A DNA stretch of 64,000 nucleotides from Diogma glabrata (Eukaryota; Arthropoda; Insecta; Diptera; Cylindrotomidae): contig OY856186.1 in the NCBI GenBank assembly GCA_963693315.1, forward strand, positions 373,493,663 through 373,557,662. Direction: 5' to 3'. How positions within the stretch are numbered: the stretch's first letter is position 1; each line of letters starts with the position of its first letter. Shown here in pieces: positions 43,601-55,770 of this stretch. Made by a program: the position numbers and the translations under genes. The notes under the pieces were generated by a model. That model saw only the letters and a program-made list of their open reading frames with translations. It did no database searches and was not told the DNA's origin.

Positions 43601-45109
43601 CTGTTATGGGTTCTTAACTGCCGTTGGTGTATCTAAATTCGATGTTTGGAATTGACTTATAAAGATATATTAAAATTGACTTATGAAGATATAACGCATT
43701 TGATATTGATCTAGCATTAATCTTTGCAACGGAAGATAGTGGTTTAAAAAGCATATATGATATAATTGATCGAAAGTGATTTATAGTTGGTTATCGTTAG
43801 TTTTTTCACTTCAACGTCTGGTCCAAATTTATTTCTGATTGAAACTCTTGTGACCGGTTCGATAAAGAAGACTTTTTGCTCATTATGAATCTATCCATGC
43901 TTCTACACTTATTTTCTAACTCTATAAATTCAAATCAAGTAACTGTTTTCTCAAAAAGAAATTTATATTTTTTATTACTACTTCTTAATTGTAACTGTTA
44001 AATTAATGCAACTTCATAATAATAATTCATGAAATAATGTTTTTGTTAGTAAATCAACGGTTTGTATAACAAATTAAAATTGATATTTCTCGTCGTTAAA
44101 GTTTTATAGTTGGTATAACGTCTTTTTGTCGAAGGAAACGAGCATAAGCTTTTCAAGTAAAATGTTTTTGGGGTGTATAAAAAGTTTTTCTACTTTCATG
44201 AACGAGTTTGAATTTTTTTTAACATTTAGATTAAATATAATACACGAATATAAGTTTTTTTCCTATTTATTGCGTTAGTGGTTTCAAGAAAGTTTTTTTT
44301 AAAAAAACAATTCTTTGCAAGAACTAACCAAACTGTTAAGTATGTTTTATTTATTTTGATTATTAATGTCTATAAACCTACGCAATACACACACTTACTT
44401 TGAATACGCCGTGCAAGCCTATGTCTCAATGAGTGTTAACCTAAAACATAACAAACATTTTGTGTTTTGTGCAATTATATTAGTCACAAATAGTCGGGGA
44501 AACCGAATTAAAACAATGGGTTTTGTTTACTAGACTGGTTTAAAATTAAATTTTCTAAGACGTCCTCAAAAATAATTCTTTTTGGTGAAAAAAAAACAAG
44601 AGTGCATTTTTTTTAAATAAAAAGAACACGTGCCGCAAAATAATCGAATTTCATTTTTTCATAAAATAGTAAGTTTTTTAAAATAACCCATGAAATACAG
44701 ATTTAAAGAAAAACCCGTATAAAGATTTTTGTAGGAAATTTAATTCTTTACGAATAATATCCTAATAATTTTTTGCTTAAAACGTATTTTTCTTATGATA
44801 TTTTGAAACAACTGGTAAATGTTTGTAATTTTTATTCCATGCATTTTATTGCCTTAAAACTTCATCTGATTGCTCGATTTAAATACAAATGGAAAATGCC
44901 TTATTTTTCTGAAAGTATTATGAATAAAACATGAAGTCTATGTAAATAAATACTATTTATTTTTTTAATAAAAAATACAAATAAAAAAAGACTTTAAAGA
45001 AGAACGAATTTTGAAATAAAAAAGCAAGAGTAAAACTAAAGCAATTTTTAGGTGGAAAAAACAACAAAAATTAAATTTTTGTAACTTAATGTTGCTTAAG
45101 AAAAGAAAT
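43601..45109. other. AT-rich non-coding stretch
   Basis: No gene or RNA recognised. Long A/T runs. Confidence 0.3.
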
Positions 45110-45500
45110 ACTGGTTAACTAGTGGAGACATTAGCCAACCGTAGCGGTGAAAACTGTTGTAACATAAACATATGATCTTAACCTAAAGAGCTATGTGAAC
45201 GCTCGTTTTTTCGAGCAAATTATAACTTACTATCAAAAAGGAATATTCCATAGCTAAGAATGAGGATGAAACCGTTGATTGAATAGAGTTTATCTGCCAG
45301 CCTAAGATATCACCTTTGTTGGTGATATCTCACTACGTGGTATGGTATGTGATATATTGCGTTAACTCATATAGCAGACACTGGAGTGCACGAGTATGTC
45401 ACACATTACGGTATGTCACACAAACGGGTTTTCAAACATATTAAAAACAATTTACGATTCAACAAAAACTGGTCCCTCCATGCAGAAAATATTGATTTTG
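45110..45500 (+). repeat. Dispersed repeat family A, copy 4
   Basis: Shares AGCTAAGAATGAGG, CCGTTGATTGAATAGAGTTT, CCTAAGATATCACCTTTG, GGTGATATCTCACT, GCGTTAACTCATAT and ACTGGTCCCTCCATGCAGAA with the copy at 14993-15600. Short frames inside are not conserved. Confidence 0.6.
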
Positions 45501-46750
45501 ATGATTTGGAATTTAAATATTTGTCTTATACTACTATTTCTAGTAGAACTATTTTCTATATCGATTGATGTTGATTTCTGCTTCGGTAAAAATTGAACTT
45601 TTTTCAACCCTACAAAATCAATGATTTGACTTTGTGTATGAATTTTTTTTCGAATCCATATATGTATCTTGTAATTTCAATATTTAAAGAATACCAAACA
45701 AAAGAGAATTATTTTCTGTAAAGATTTAATTAAATTTAAATTAATTTGTTTGGGTCTCCACTTGACTGATAAATTCTTATTTAAAATTATGTGACAGATA
45801 AACGTTAACATTGATCGCTATCATTCCTATTATTTTATCGGTTTGAAATTACCCTCATAATAAAATCTATATTGGTATTACAAAATTGCTCCAATTTATA
45901 AGCTATAATCTTAGCTCATTTATTTAAATCAGTCAGAACACGCATGACAATTAACAAAAATATACAATATAATTACTTCAAATTTAAAACTGTTTTATAT
46001 CAACTAGCAAAAAAATTAAATAATTAAATTGTAGTTGATAAGTACTAGTGCTTTGTTTCAATTTTTTATAAAGTATAAAATTTAGTAATTCAACTTAGTC
46101 GAAAGTTCAGTTAATGACTTTAAAATTGTAACTTGATAACAAACGAAATTAAGGTGACTTATGGTTTTTGTGGAACATATTATATAGTCTTATCTGTGTC
46201 AACAACTTAATGTACCGTAACATCATCTAAATTTAAAAATATCAAATCTATGTATTGTTTAAAATAACTTAGTTTTAAAAGTATTAATTTGGTTTTGTTT
46301 GGTTTCTACTCTATCCTTTGTTTAAAAGCGGTTGCGATTATAATATATCTTCATACTTTAATTTAATTTTTAATCAAATTGTCATTGTGTGATTTTATGT
46401 TATAATATTATTACAAAACAGATGATTGTTATTTGTTATCTTTTTGAACTAAATGATTTTTCAAATTAAAGATGTTCCACTACAATATTAAGATATGTAA
46501 CCTTAAACTATAATATAGATAAAAAGACAAACACCAAAACATATATCCAAGATATTTTTGAGTATGTATCTATACAATATATCAATGGATTTAATCATAA
46601 TGTAGTTTAAAATTATGAGTCATGATAACTGTATATATTCGTTTGAATTGAATAAATAAAATAAAGTTATAACAAATTGTTATCTCAAATTCAGTACGAT
46701 AATCGAATCGGTGTTCTTCTAAACCGAGCAAGATTAAAATTTAGTACTCA
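45501..46750. other. AT-rich non-coding stretch
   Basis: Nothing coding or structural recognised up to the inverted repeat at 46751. Confidence 0.3.
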
Positions 46751-47251
46751 TAATTCTGCCGTGCTAAGCACAACCCAGGTAACAATTTAACCTAGGTAAT
46801 CATTGAGTAAAGCTTTAAAAGAGGAATTTAAAATGGAAGGGGAAATTTAAAATTCTTGAACTATGCATGAGAAAAGTTTTATACAAGCTCTACTCAAGGA
46901 GAAAAGGCGTATGAAAAAATATTCTTTATTCAAGAAGACATATATAATGCTTTATACATGTTTTATATAAGTGTTTGAATAAAGTTGTACAAAAGTTGTT
47001 ATTCAGGGCTTATTCAAATACTGTCAAAATTACTTGAATAAAGTGCTTGAGTAAATCTTTACTCAAGAAAATTACTCAGTGCCTATTCAAGAAGCGATGC
47101 CATTGAAAAAAAATTGGTGATTCTTTCCTTTAGTTATTTTGGCTAATTGGCGCATTAAACTCCTTTTTTTTTGTATATTGCTTGCTATTGAGTCAATCTT
47201 TTATCGGAAATTACAATACATTTTACACATTTCGCATATTTACAAACGCCT

Positions 47252-47330
47252 GTAGCGGGGATCGAACTCATAACCTTTGATTCTCCAGGACCGTACGCTA
47301 TCCACTTCTCTATTTAGCAGCTGTCATAAA
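47252..47330 (-). repeat. tRNA-like sequence (A and B boxes)
   Basis: Minus strand: TAGAGAAGTGGATAGCG fits a D-arm/A-box and GAGTTCGATCCCCGC fits a T-arm/B-box at tRNA-like spacing. Arms do not pair well enough for a functional tRNA. It sits inside the 2-kb inverted-repeat element. Confidence 0.45.
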
Positions 47331-47650
47331 GAAAATTGAAACTTAATCACTATTGTTTAGCAAATTATTTGTACACATTTCAAGTTTCGGACCACTACCA
47401 CGACTATGGATTAATTTTTCTTAATACATATAAAAGTGTACTGATGGTTTCCTAAAATGAGAATATATGGGTTTTTGTTAAAAATAATATTGGTTATGAT
47501 TGAGGACAATCTCGAAATGAAAATAATTTTGCGTATTCATATACGATATCTACGCATGTGTTTCCATTCAATTGTACGATTAAAAATGATTAAAGAATAA
47601 AAATAAAATAAAAAAAGGGAAAAGGAAAATAAAATTCATAAATAAAAACG

Positions 47651-47720
47651 TGCCTGGCAGGAATCGAACACAGGTCCGATAACGACTTCCTCATCGTTTA
47701 CCCTTACGCACTCGTTCATT
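47651..47720 (-). repeat. tRNA-like sequence (A and B boxes)
   Basis: Minus strand: GAGTGCGTAAGGGTAAACG (A-box-like) and GTGTTCGATTCCTGCC (B-box-like) about 30 nt apart. Second such unit in the same 2-kb element, about 400 bp from the first. Confidence 0.45.
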
Positions 47721-49164
47721 AAATCAATTTCCACGACAGGAATAAAACGTTAATCAATACAGAATAAAAGTATTACTCAAGCCTCGTAATGGGTATAGTA
47801 TGCTGTGGTTGGCATTACGCTCAGTTGCACAATTTGGCTGGTTAATAAATAAATGTTAAATGATAATATTAAATAAACGTTCTACGTTATATTTTCCATA
47901 AGTCAGTTGTAATCTGTTGCAAGTTTTGCTATAATTTTTTTCCCAAGCAAATTGCGCACAATATGGCGATTACATACATTTAATACAAAAACGAATTGTA
48001 TGACAAATTATCATCAGTTTATTTATTTGTTGACCAACTCAAATCATTATATAAACCATCATCAGAAATGGTAAATCTCAGTCAATATATAAACCATCAT
48101 CAGAAACGTTTGATTAAATGGTTGCGGAATAATGGCAATTGCAAATTTCCATTGACGAAAATATCTCTACTATTTTGAAATAATTTTTTGTATTAATCAA
48201 TAATAGTTTGTTAAAGTTCTTAAAGGTTTGTTAACTTTTTAAACACATCGATAAGTGATTTAATAAAAAAACACACAATCGCAAAATTAAACAACGAACT
48301 GTCAAAAATATTGACAGAAAGATTTGTTGTAAATCTTTTAATATTCATTGAAAACAGCCGTATATAAGAAATATTACTTGAGTAACAATTTTCTTGAATA
48401 CTACTAAAATTATTATACATAAATAAAGTCGTATACAAGGAACTATCCTTGGGTAAGAATCTTCTTGGATTCTTCCTAAAAGTTGTACTTTAATAAAGGT
48501 TTATATAAGGGATAGAATTCTTGAGTAAAAACATCTTGAATACTACCTTAAAAGTTATATGTGAATAAAACCTTATAAAAGGTATTATACTTGAGTAACA
48601 TTTGCTTGAATATGCCCTAAATGTTTATTATTGAATTAAGCTTTACTTAAGGAATTATATAAGAAACTTAGTAAATCTAGTCTTTTACAAGCTTTTTTTA
48701 GGTAAAGCTTGAATAATATGGTCTTACACAATGCTTTCTCAAGTTAAGTTGGAATAATTTAAAAAATTTAGGCGAAATTGTTATCTGGGAAAGGCCGTAT
48801 CTTGCTTTTTTTGCCAAAACTGAGTTACGCATTTAGGATGATATAATAACAGTCGATGGACATATTTATCATATAGTTAAACCATTTAATCAATTTTTTC
48901 ATTCAAAAATTGCTCTTTTAAAAATATCGTAGCTTCTTTAAAAGTATCAAATTTACTATTTGATTATCCAATAACTAATATTTTACAACTTTAACAAATA
49001 ATATAACCTTCTATCTCTCTGATTCAAACCAAAATTTGAAATTTTTTTGACTAAAAATATAATTTTGATTAGTTTAACTGTGAAACTTGAAAATTAAAAA
49101 GTGTTAATATCTCGAAATGTCAAAAATTCAAGATACGGCCTTTGTGCTTAGCACGGCAGAATTA

Positions 49165-51474
49165 GCCACGAGCTAAAAATTTGTTCTTGAACGGTTTATC
49201 CCAAAACCCAGGGTAATTTTTACTATTAGGAGGATAAAAACTCCAGACCGATCAACCTTTTCTCATGACTCATTCTCATACTTCCTAAAAATTTTAAAGA
49301 AGTTGATCAATCTGCAGAAAACAGTTGGTGTCTTAGGAATAGTTTAACGATTAACCCTTCAAACACACAGCTTGTTGCTTAAATATTACACTAAAAGCCG
49401 AACCCAGGTGAATACAGGTAAAAGCCGCCCCGAAAAACTATTCTGCTGGTTCTGATCTAGAAATATGACTCAATAACTTTTTTTGAAATTGCTTTTTCAT
49501 AATTCAATTTGGATACCAAAACATGTAGGAGTAATAATATGAAAACAATTTGGTCCTTGATTCGAAACAAAAGAAATTATTTAAACAATACAGAGAGCTA
49601 AATATACTTGATACAAATCAACTGAAATATCTATCAATGTAAGGCTGGTTTGTGCAACGAAATAAAACGAATACTTTACGAACGAATACCATTGAAAATA
49701 TCATAAAAACAAATTTATGTATATCATCTGCTGTCGGTTGTATAGTTATACTTGAATTAAAAAAAGTTCATTATCAACTATAATACAAAAATAAAATTAC
49801 CATTTACCTTTTTTTTCCGACGATGTTTGATTTCTTTAGTAGAAAAGCTTTTAAAGAGTTTACAATTTTTAATGAACTAGACACACAACACCAACAACAC
49901 TCCTTTTTCTTTTTATGTTATGTTGACTACCGGTAAATTATAAAATAAACAAAAACATAAAAGCTTAAGTGAAAGTAAAATGTCTTAAAGACATTGCAGC
50001 AAATAAACATAAAAAATAAAAAAAAATACGGAAATTTTTCTTTAATTTTTTAATAACTGCAAGTTCAAGGAAAATGTATGAAATTTTTCTTTATAATGAA
50101 AATATAAATTGAAAAAATAATATCTTTACTTCCGACATTTCAATTAAACATGGATCATGAGATAAGTTATGGAATATAATAGTAAATCATAGTAAAACAT
50201 ATACATTTTGTAACAAGAATATTCAATCAATAGTTATATCTTTCGGTTGATATAATTTAGAAAATTCAAATTATTTACTTGCATTTTTATTAATTCATTC
50301 GTTTTACTCAGTTTTACTTAGAAACTAAATGACGTGAATTAAATTTGTTTGTTATGTACTTTGAAACAGGAAATTCAAAATAGAATTTTATTCTTATTAT
50401 AATAATGAATTAGTTCTAATATCGTAATATAAGTCAAATGATTCAATTTGATTTTGTACAATAATGATGAAGTAAGCACAATTTACATTTATGTTTGGGG
50501 GTTGGATACTTAGACATTTTCATATAATTTTAAAACGATGTCACAAGATCCGTGCAGTCAATACATATTTCTTGTTATTCTAGTAAACTCAAAAATATTT
50601 TATAAAATGCATTTGAAATTTGCTAAAACTAAAGCTATAATTCACTATGATATTGTTTACATAACATAACAACTTTGGAGAATAATTTTAGAAAAGTTAA
50701 TTTGATTATAATTTATTGCATCCCATTCCAATAAACATTACCATTTTTGTTTGAATAATATTAGTGAATCATTTTTCAAACTACCGAAAGCTAAGCTAGG
50801 TCATATTCGAATATTAAAATTAATTTTGTTTTGGGAGTTTTTGTATTAAATTTCTAGACATTACTACCTATGTGTGAATTCATAGGATGGGAAATATTTC
50901 TATTTTAGTTAACATCCTAAGTCACGAGTGTAGAGTCATTATTGATTGTTACCAATCAATGCAAAACTAATATCTGACACACGGTTAATTTATTGCTATA
51001 TATGTTCCATATATAGACATAATTAAACGAATATTAATTTCGGAAGTTTTTGTGAGTGATAAAAAAATTAAAGTATCTACTGGCATTCACTTGAATTTTG
51101 CAATTCGAAATCCTTTTTCATTTTCTGTCGGAAAAACTTCCATAGGAATTTTTTTGGTTTGTTTCGTGTCGGGATTGAACTCACACTCATCAGAGACACC
51201 ATAGTTCAAAGCCTGGTGTCTCACAGGTCACAGTAGCGGTGATCATGAAACATATGTTAATTTTTATGTTCAGATAATTTCTAAATTGAAACTTCATCAT
51301 CTAATATTTACTTGAGTTGAACCCTTCATCTGTGATTAGACAATTGTAAATTGTATTGGAGTGGGAAAACGATAAAAAATGTAAAATAATTTCGAATTGC
51401 CAAATTCAAGTAAATTCCAATAGTTACTTTGAGCTTAATTACTCACAAAAATCTCCCCAAATTGAAATTAACTT
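49165..51474. other. AT-rich non-coding stretch
   Basis: No gene recognised. A third tRNA-like B-box (GAGTTCAATCCCGAC, minus strand, about 51170-51185) with a weak upstream A-box region to 51240 is the only structured signal. Confidence 0.35.
51166..51240 (-). repeat. Weak tRNA-like sequence
   Basis: Minus strand: GAGTTCAATCCCGAC resembles a B-box. The A-box side (GTGACCTGTGAGACACC) is weak. Possible tRNA pseudogene or SINE head. Confidence 0.25.
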
Positions 51475-51589
51475 TTGAAATTGCTTTTTAGAATTTTTTA
51501 TATGCTGATGAATGTCGTAACTGTGGCATTTTTGGTGTCATTTTTTGGTCGGTTTGAATTTGTTTTGTTTTTCAAAATCAAAAATTTGG

Positions 51590-53030
51590 TATTTTATTTT
51601 TTTTACGGCGGGCATGAGAGAGGAAGGTTACCTATAAACTTTTTGAAGTATACTAGTCATTTTTGGCTTCTGCATAATTTAGCATTTTGTTCTTATTCCC
51701 ATGTTTGGAATGAGCTTTTGAGCGAACTCTTGGCCATGCAGAAGCATGGTTCCGGCTCAACAAAATTTGTTGGGAGCTTGCTTTGCTAAAGCTTCAGCAA
51801 TATCATTTCCTTGTATCCCTGTGTGGCTGGGTGCCCACACAAGTGTGACTCTATTATTGCAGTAGACTTTCTGAAGATTTCGGTAGCATTTCCATGCTAG
51901 TTTTGAATCAACGCGGGTATATTTTAGTACCAATAGTGCTGCTTGGCTGTCAGAGATACAATATATATCTCAATGTTTTGGTTCTTTCTTTCAGCACATA
52001 GAAGTACGCAACTGCCAATGGCAAACATTTTCGGCTTGTAATATTGTTGTTGTGGTGCCTTAAGCAACTGTTCATTTTATTCTATGACCAAACACTCCTG
52101 CTACTGTGCCCATATTGGTTTGAGACCCATCTGTGTGCCAGATGCTGGCGTTTTGTGGCAGTGATCGTATATAGTTTTCAATATGATCTCTCTCCAATAT
52201 CTTGACATCAAAGTGTCTGTCTAACTCTATTGTTTTTGGCATACAATCCGAAATATGGTGTATATGCAGTTTAGCTTGTAATTCAGCAAAGATTTTAAGG
52301 TGTCTGGTTAGATTACCTGGCTTGAACCCGTCTATGAGCTGCAGTCTATGAGTACTCAACACCGTTACCGCATACATGTAGGTGCAATGGCGAGAGTTTT
52401 AAAAGAATCTCTATTGCTGACATTGCCGTAAATTTCAATGCTCTTGTGGCACGAATACACACAAGCCTTTGTATTTTTGTAAACATATGTTGAGCAGTTA
52501 TTTGGCGTGTTTTAAGCCACCAAACTAAAGCTTTATATGTTAGAATTGGTTTTAAAATGATTTGGTGCAACCAAAGTATCACTTTTGGGCTAAGACCTCA
52601 TGTTTTCCCAAACAGATTTCTGCATGTGAAGAAAACATTGTTTGTCTTGTTGGTTATATATTTCAGGTACGAAATCCAGGTATGTTTTTTGCTATTCAGG
52701 ATCACACCTAAATATCTAACGTCTTTTAATGTTCAGAACAGAAAAAATTAAATTAAAATTCCTGCCTTTGTGAAACTGAAAACTGTACTTGTTTTTTTAG
52801 GGTTGATCGACAGTCCCAATCTGTTGCACCACATTGGATGGAAAATACCATCCACGGAAATTTAAACGGACCGAAGGATTCCACATGCCCCATCTCGCTT
52901 TGTTGGGAGGGAAAATTGTGCTGGTTAAATCATCTGCAGTACTTTTAGTTGCAGGATCTAGAAGACGTAGGTTTTCGTTGGCATTATCTTCGGTGCTCCA
53001 TTCTATTGAGTCTGGGCTGTGGGTTTGAAG
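51590..53030 (-). pseudogene. RNase H-bearing non-LTR retrotransposon remnant
   Basis: Minus-strand remnant of a LINE whose RT is followed by RNase H, as in I/R1/LOA-type elements. In order: WCNRLGLSINPKKTS (about 52840-52800), VRYLGVIL (about 52710), NNVFFTCRNLFGKTWGLSPK (about 52640-52570), then the frame 52582-52346 with LKPILTYKALVWWLKTRQ and KIQRLVCIRATRALK and PLHLHV. The RNase H start SIWHTDGSQTNMGTVAGVFG follows in the frame 52377-52072, with remnants of the rest (IGSCVLLCAERK, HLCGHPATQGYKE, FQTWE) to about 51650. Many stops and frameshifts. RT catalytic motifs and endonuclease are missing. Confidence 0.75.
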
Positions 53031-53331
53031 TAATGTATACAGCTAGTGGTATACATACCATTTGGTTTACAAATTGAGCTTAGAGGGTTTGTGTGATAAG
53101 ACGACATCAATTTTTGGAGCTGTAAGAGTCAGAGTATCTATCGTACTGCAGAGCTCTCCAGCTTTTCCTTTTTGATTGCCTGAGTTATTTATTATAATTG
53201 GTTAGAGCTAATCAAAATTTGCTAGTTAGAAATTTACAATTCATCCATTCTTCTAGATGGCGCGTCAATCCTAAAAATCTAATAATTAATCTAGTAACTA
53301 TTAGAAAAACTCAAGAAAAATTTAGTAAATA

Positions 53332-54843
53332 TCGTCACTGTTATGCCAGAGTCACGAATAATAATATGGCTTATTTTTGTCGTGGAATTCAGTGTCAGAA
53401 ACATCAATGTGATAGGAAAAGTGCTTCATGGTCAAACATGAACTTCTAAAACCACCAAAGTGTAAATATAATTTTTTATAAAATGCCAAAGACACTAATG
53501 TACCACATTCGTGTCTTTGGCTCGCTCTTGAGGATTGTGTTTTAATCATTCGTGAAATAGTTGTCTGAGCGACCGATAGAATGTTTTCGGATAGCGGCTC
53601 ATCAGTCTATTGATAATGCTACTGATAGATTAATGTGGAGTTCTTTCAGCCAAAAAAAAAGTGATGCACATCAAAAAAAATGATGGAAATCAATTGGGCA
53701 CGTTCTTTCAGACAAAATTTTTGATGTTTTTCTGATATAAAACAATTTTATGAAATTAAGATTTTTTGATAAATTCATCTTCCAGCAAAAACTAATACAA
53801 ACACACACGTATAAAAGCAATACCAAGCTTGACGCGATTTTTATAATTCACTATTTGTGGATAGTTTTTTGTGATTATTAAGTAATTACTTCCCGAGAAG
53901 AAATTTGTCAGGGCTCAAGTAAGGTCCTGATCAGGTTTGCCCTAATCCGGATCAGGCATTGGTAGGACGGCCTGATTAGGCCCTGATCATGAATGTAACG
54001 CTTTTGCCTTATCAGGTCCTGATTGGGCTTACCGGATCAGATCCTGATTGGGATAATCGGATCAGGCCCTGATTGGGATATCTGGACCAGACCCTGATAT
54101 ATATTTATATACTATATACATAAATTAATTAAAATAAAAAAATTACAATGGAAAAAATTAAAACATACTTACCACCTTAATCCTTATTATTATAGTCTTT
54201 CAGCCGAGAAGCGTTAACTAAATTATGCATGAAACGATTTTAACTATATATTTCTAAAATAGATAATACTCTAGTGAATTTTAACCAATTGAAATTTCAG
54301 TTAGGGGTCAAATACGAAAAATCTGATCAGGGCTGGACATATTCAAATAAGGTTAAGCCTAAAAGGGTATTATAAATCAAGCCCACATCAAAATACCCTA
54401 AAAGTGATCTTGTAGGACCTGTAGTCGTCTTGTAGGACTGACCAGGCCCTGATCACGCCCTGACTGTATTCAGGTTTTCCCTAACTAATTTCTGCTCGGG
54501 TTACTATTAAAATTAAAAAAACTTTTTGAAATGTTGTATAAGATTATTTTACCTTATAATTTGTTTTTAAGGTCATGGATTTTTACGGGGGGTGTTTTCG
54601 CGAATGTGCACTATTGATTATTCGTTTCTTTGCCAAAGGCACGAAAGTGCGTTTAAAGCCGAATTATAATTTTCAGAGTTAGGACGCAGCAGATATTACA
54701 CAGTATACATGTTGAGTAAAAAATTTGCTGGAATAATAAAAAACAACAAAAAACTGAGTTTTAGTGGCGTTTGCAAACTTTAAAATGCAATTATCTCAAA
54801 ACTACAATTTTGCACATTCGTGACTCTGGCATAACAGTGACGA
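53332..54843. mobile_element. TA-flanked inverted-repeat element, ~1.5 kb, carrying a second MITE
   Basis: A 30-bp perfect inverted repeat (53330-53359 and 54816-54845) contains TCGTCACTGTTATGCCAGAG. TA lies at both outer edges, consistent with a Tc1/mariner-type target duplication. An internal hairpin (CCAAAGACAC / GTGTCTTTGG) is at 53486-53520. A 0.6-kb MITE occupies 53891-54500. No transposase seen. Confidence 0.75.
53891..54500. mobile_element. GATCAGG-rich MITE nested in the preceding element
   Basis: Ends CCCGAGAAGAAATTTGTCAGGG (left) and its imperfect complement ending AATTTCTGCTCGGG (right). TTACT occurs on both outer sides (53886-53890, 54501-54505). The interior, especially the left third, has many CCTGATCAGG/GATCAGGCCCTGAT repeats in both orientations. 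Non-coding. Confidence 0.65.
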
Positions 54844-55700
54844 TATAACATTTTAACCATAAACTACTTTAACCCATATTGGTATCTCTATTTTAGGTAT
54901 TTGTTGTACAATCTACTGTTTCAATATCAATCACTCAACAATTTTGCATCAGGACCGTAAGACCAGATTAAACGGAGCTTGTTTGCTTTGCTGCCGACTG
55001 TATAGAATATTAGTATCTAGTCCTCTAGAGTCTAGTCACCTTGGTGCTTTAATTTTACTCTGGATTCCTCGATTCCGTCTAAGTTGGTTGTAAAGTTCAA
55101 GTTAGTATAGTTCTTAACAAAAACACTTGATCTGATTTTGAGGGATTTTTTAAAAAACGTTAGTAGATATGAGATTGAAAGATCTAAGATTGAAACTCGA
55201 GAGTGGTACCGTTAAATGTATGGAGTAAATCTACAAGCACCCCTAAGATGTCACCTTGGTTATAGTAATATAGCTAGCTTTCTACTATTGCCTACTATTT
55301 TTACAATGCAGCATTTTTAAAATATGAAAAACGAGCGTTTGTTTATGTTGTCAACGTGATTTCAAAACTGACTATTGGGTTGCTAACGATTTTTAAGCTG
55401 ATCAAAGATTTTGTTAATATAACAAGTTACACTTAAATAGTTCATGAAACTTGTATAGTGCATAATAATATTTGTAGATAATGGGAAGTTTGTCCTGTGG
55501 AGTAACCAATAATGTTTCGAACAAGATTTTCGACACAACCCTTAACTTTATACAGTTTTAAAAATGTATCCAACTATAACTGACTATAACGTTTTAATCG
55601 GTAAAGAGACCGATATGGCCGAGGGGGTGTATGGGGGTGGTGGCTATTTTTGAAGGTCTGCAAGGTCACAAAAGCGAGTCAAATAAAATCAAAATAGAAA
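54844..55700. other. Non-coding stretch with repeat A fragment
   Basis: A partial family A copy at about 55180-55310 (CACCCCTAAGATGTCACCTTGG as at 15420). Otherwise nothing recognised. Confidence 0.4.
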
Positions 55701-55761
55701 CGAATAATTATATAACCCTGTTCACCAATTTCACCAATGTGAAGGGTTATATAATTATTCG
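55701..55761. repeat. Perfect 19-bp hairpin
   Basis: CGAATAATTATATAACCCT (55701-55719) and its exact complement (55743-55761) flank a 23-nt loop containing the direct repeat TTCACCAAT. It sits immediately before a tandem repeat. Confidence 0.7.
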
Positions 55762-55770
55762 TTTGATAAT

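Larger units (their letters stand above)
46774..48789. mobile_element. 2,016-bp inverted-repeat element with 72-bp tandem repeats
   Basis: Starts CCCAGGTAACAATTT and ends with the near-exact complement AAATTGTTATCTGGG. The right subterminal region (about 48371-48660) holds four head-to-tail units of about 72 bp, each with TTGAGTAA, TCTTGAATACT and AATAAA-type blocks; the left side (46800-47100) has related motifs in the opposite orientation. No transposase frame, so it is non-autonomous. It contains two tRNA-like stretches (47252, 47651). Superfamily unclear; the CCC...GGG ends are reminiscent of piggyBac, but the flanks are not TTAA. Confidence 0.7.
46751..49164. mobile_element. MITE (about 396 bp) split by a 2-kb insertion
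   Basis: The right end 49129-49164 is a 36-bp terminal repeat. Its complement is found on the left in two parts: 46751-46773 (TAATTCTGCCGTGCTAAGCA plus CAA) and 48790-48804 (AAAGGCCGTATCTTG). The 2-kb element between 46774 and 48789 lies exactly at the break, with AA doubled. The MITE body is 48805-49128, AT-rich, non-coding. Confidence 0.75.

Noticed and set aside
47252..47330. Functional tRNA gene
   Set aside because: A and B boxes are recognisable but the acceptor and anticodon arms do not pair convincingly, and it lies within a transposon.
48371..48660. 72-bp tandem units as a possible CRISPR or satellite array
   Set aside because: Only four diverged units without spacers, inside a transposon end. 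Subterminal repeats explain them.
46774..48789. piggyBac element, because of CCC...GGG ends
   Set aside because: Flanks are AA and not TTAA, and no transposase is present; superfamily left open.
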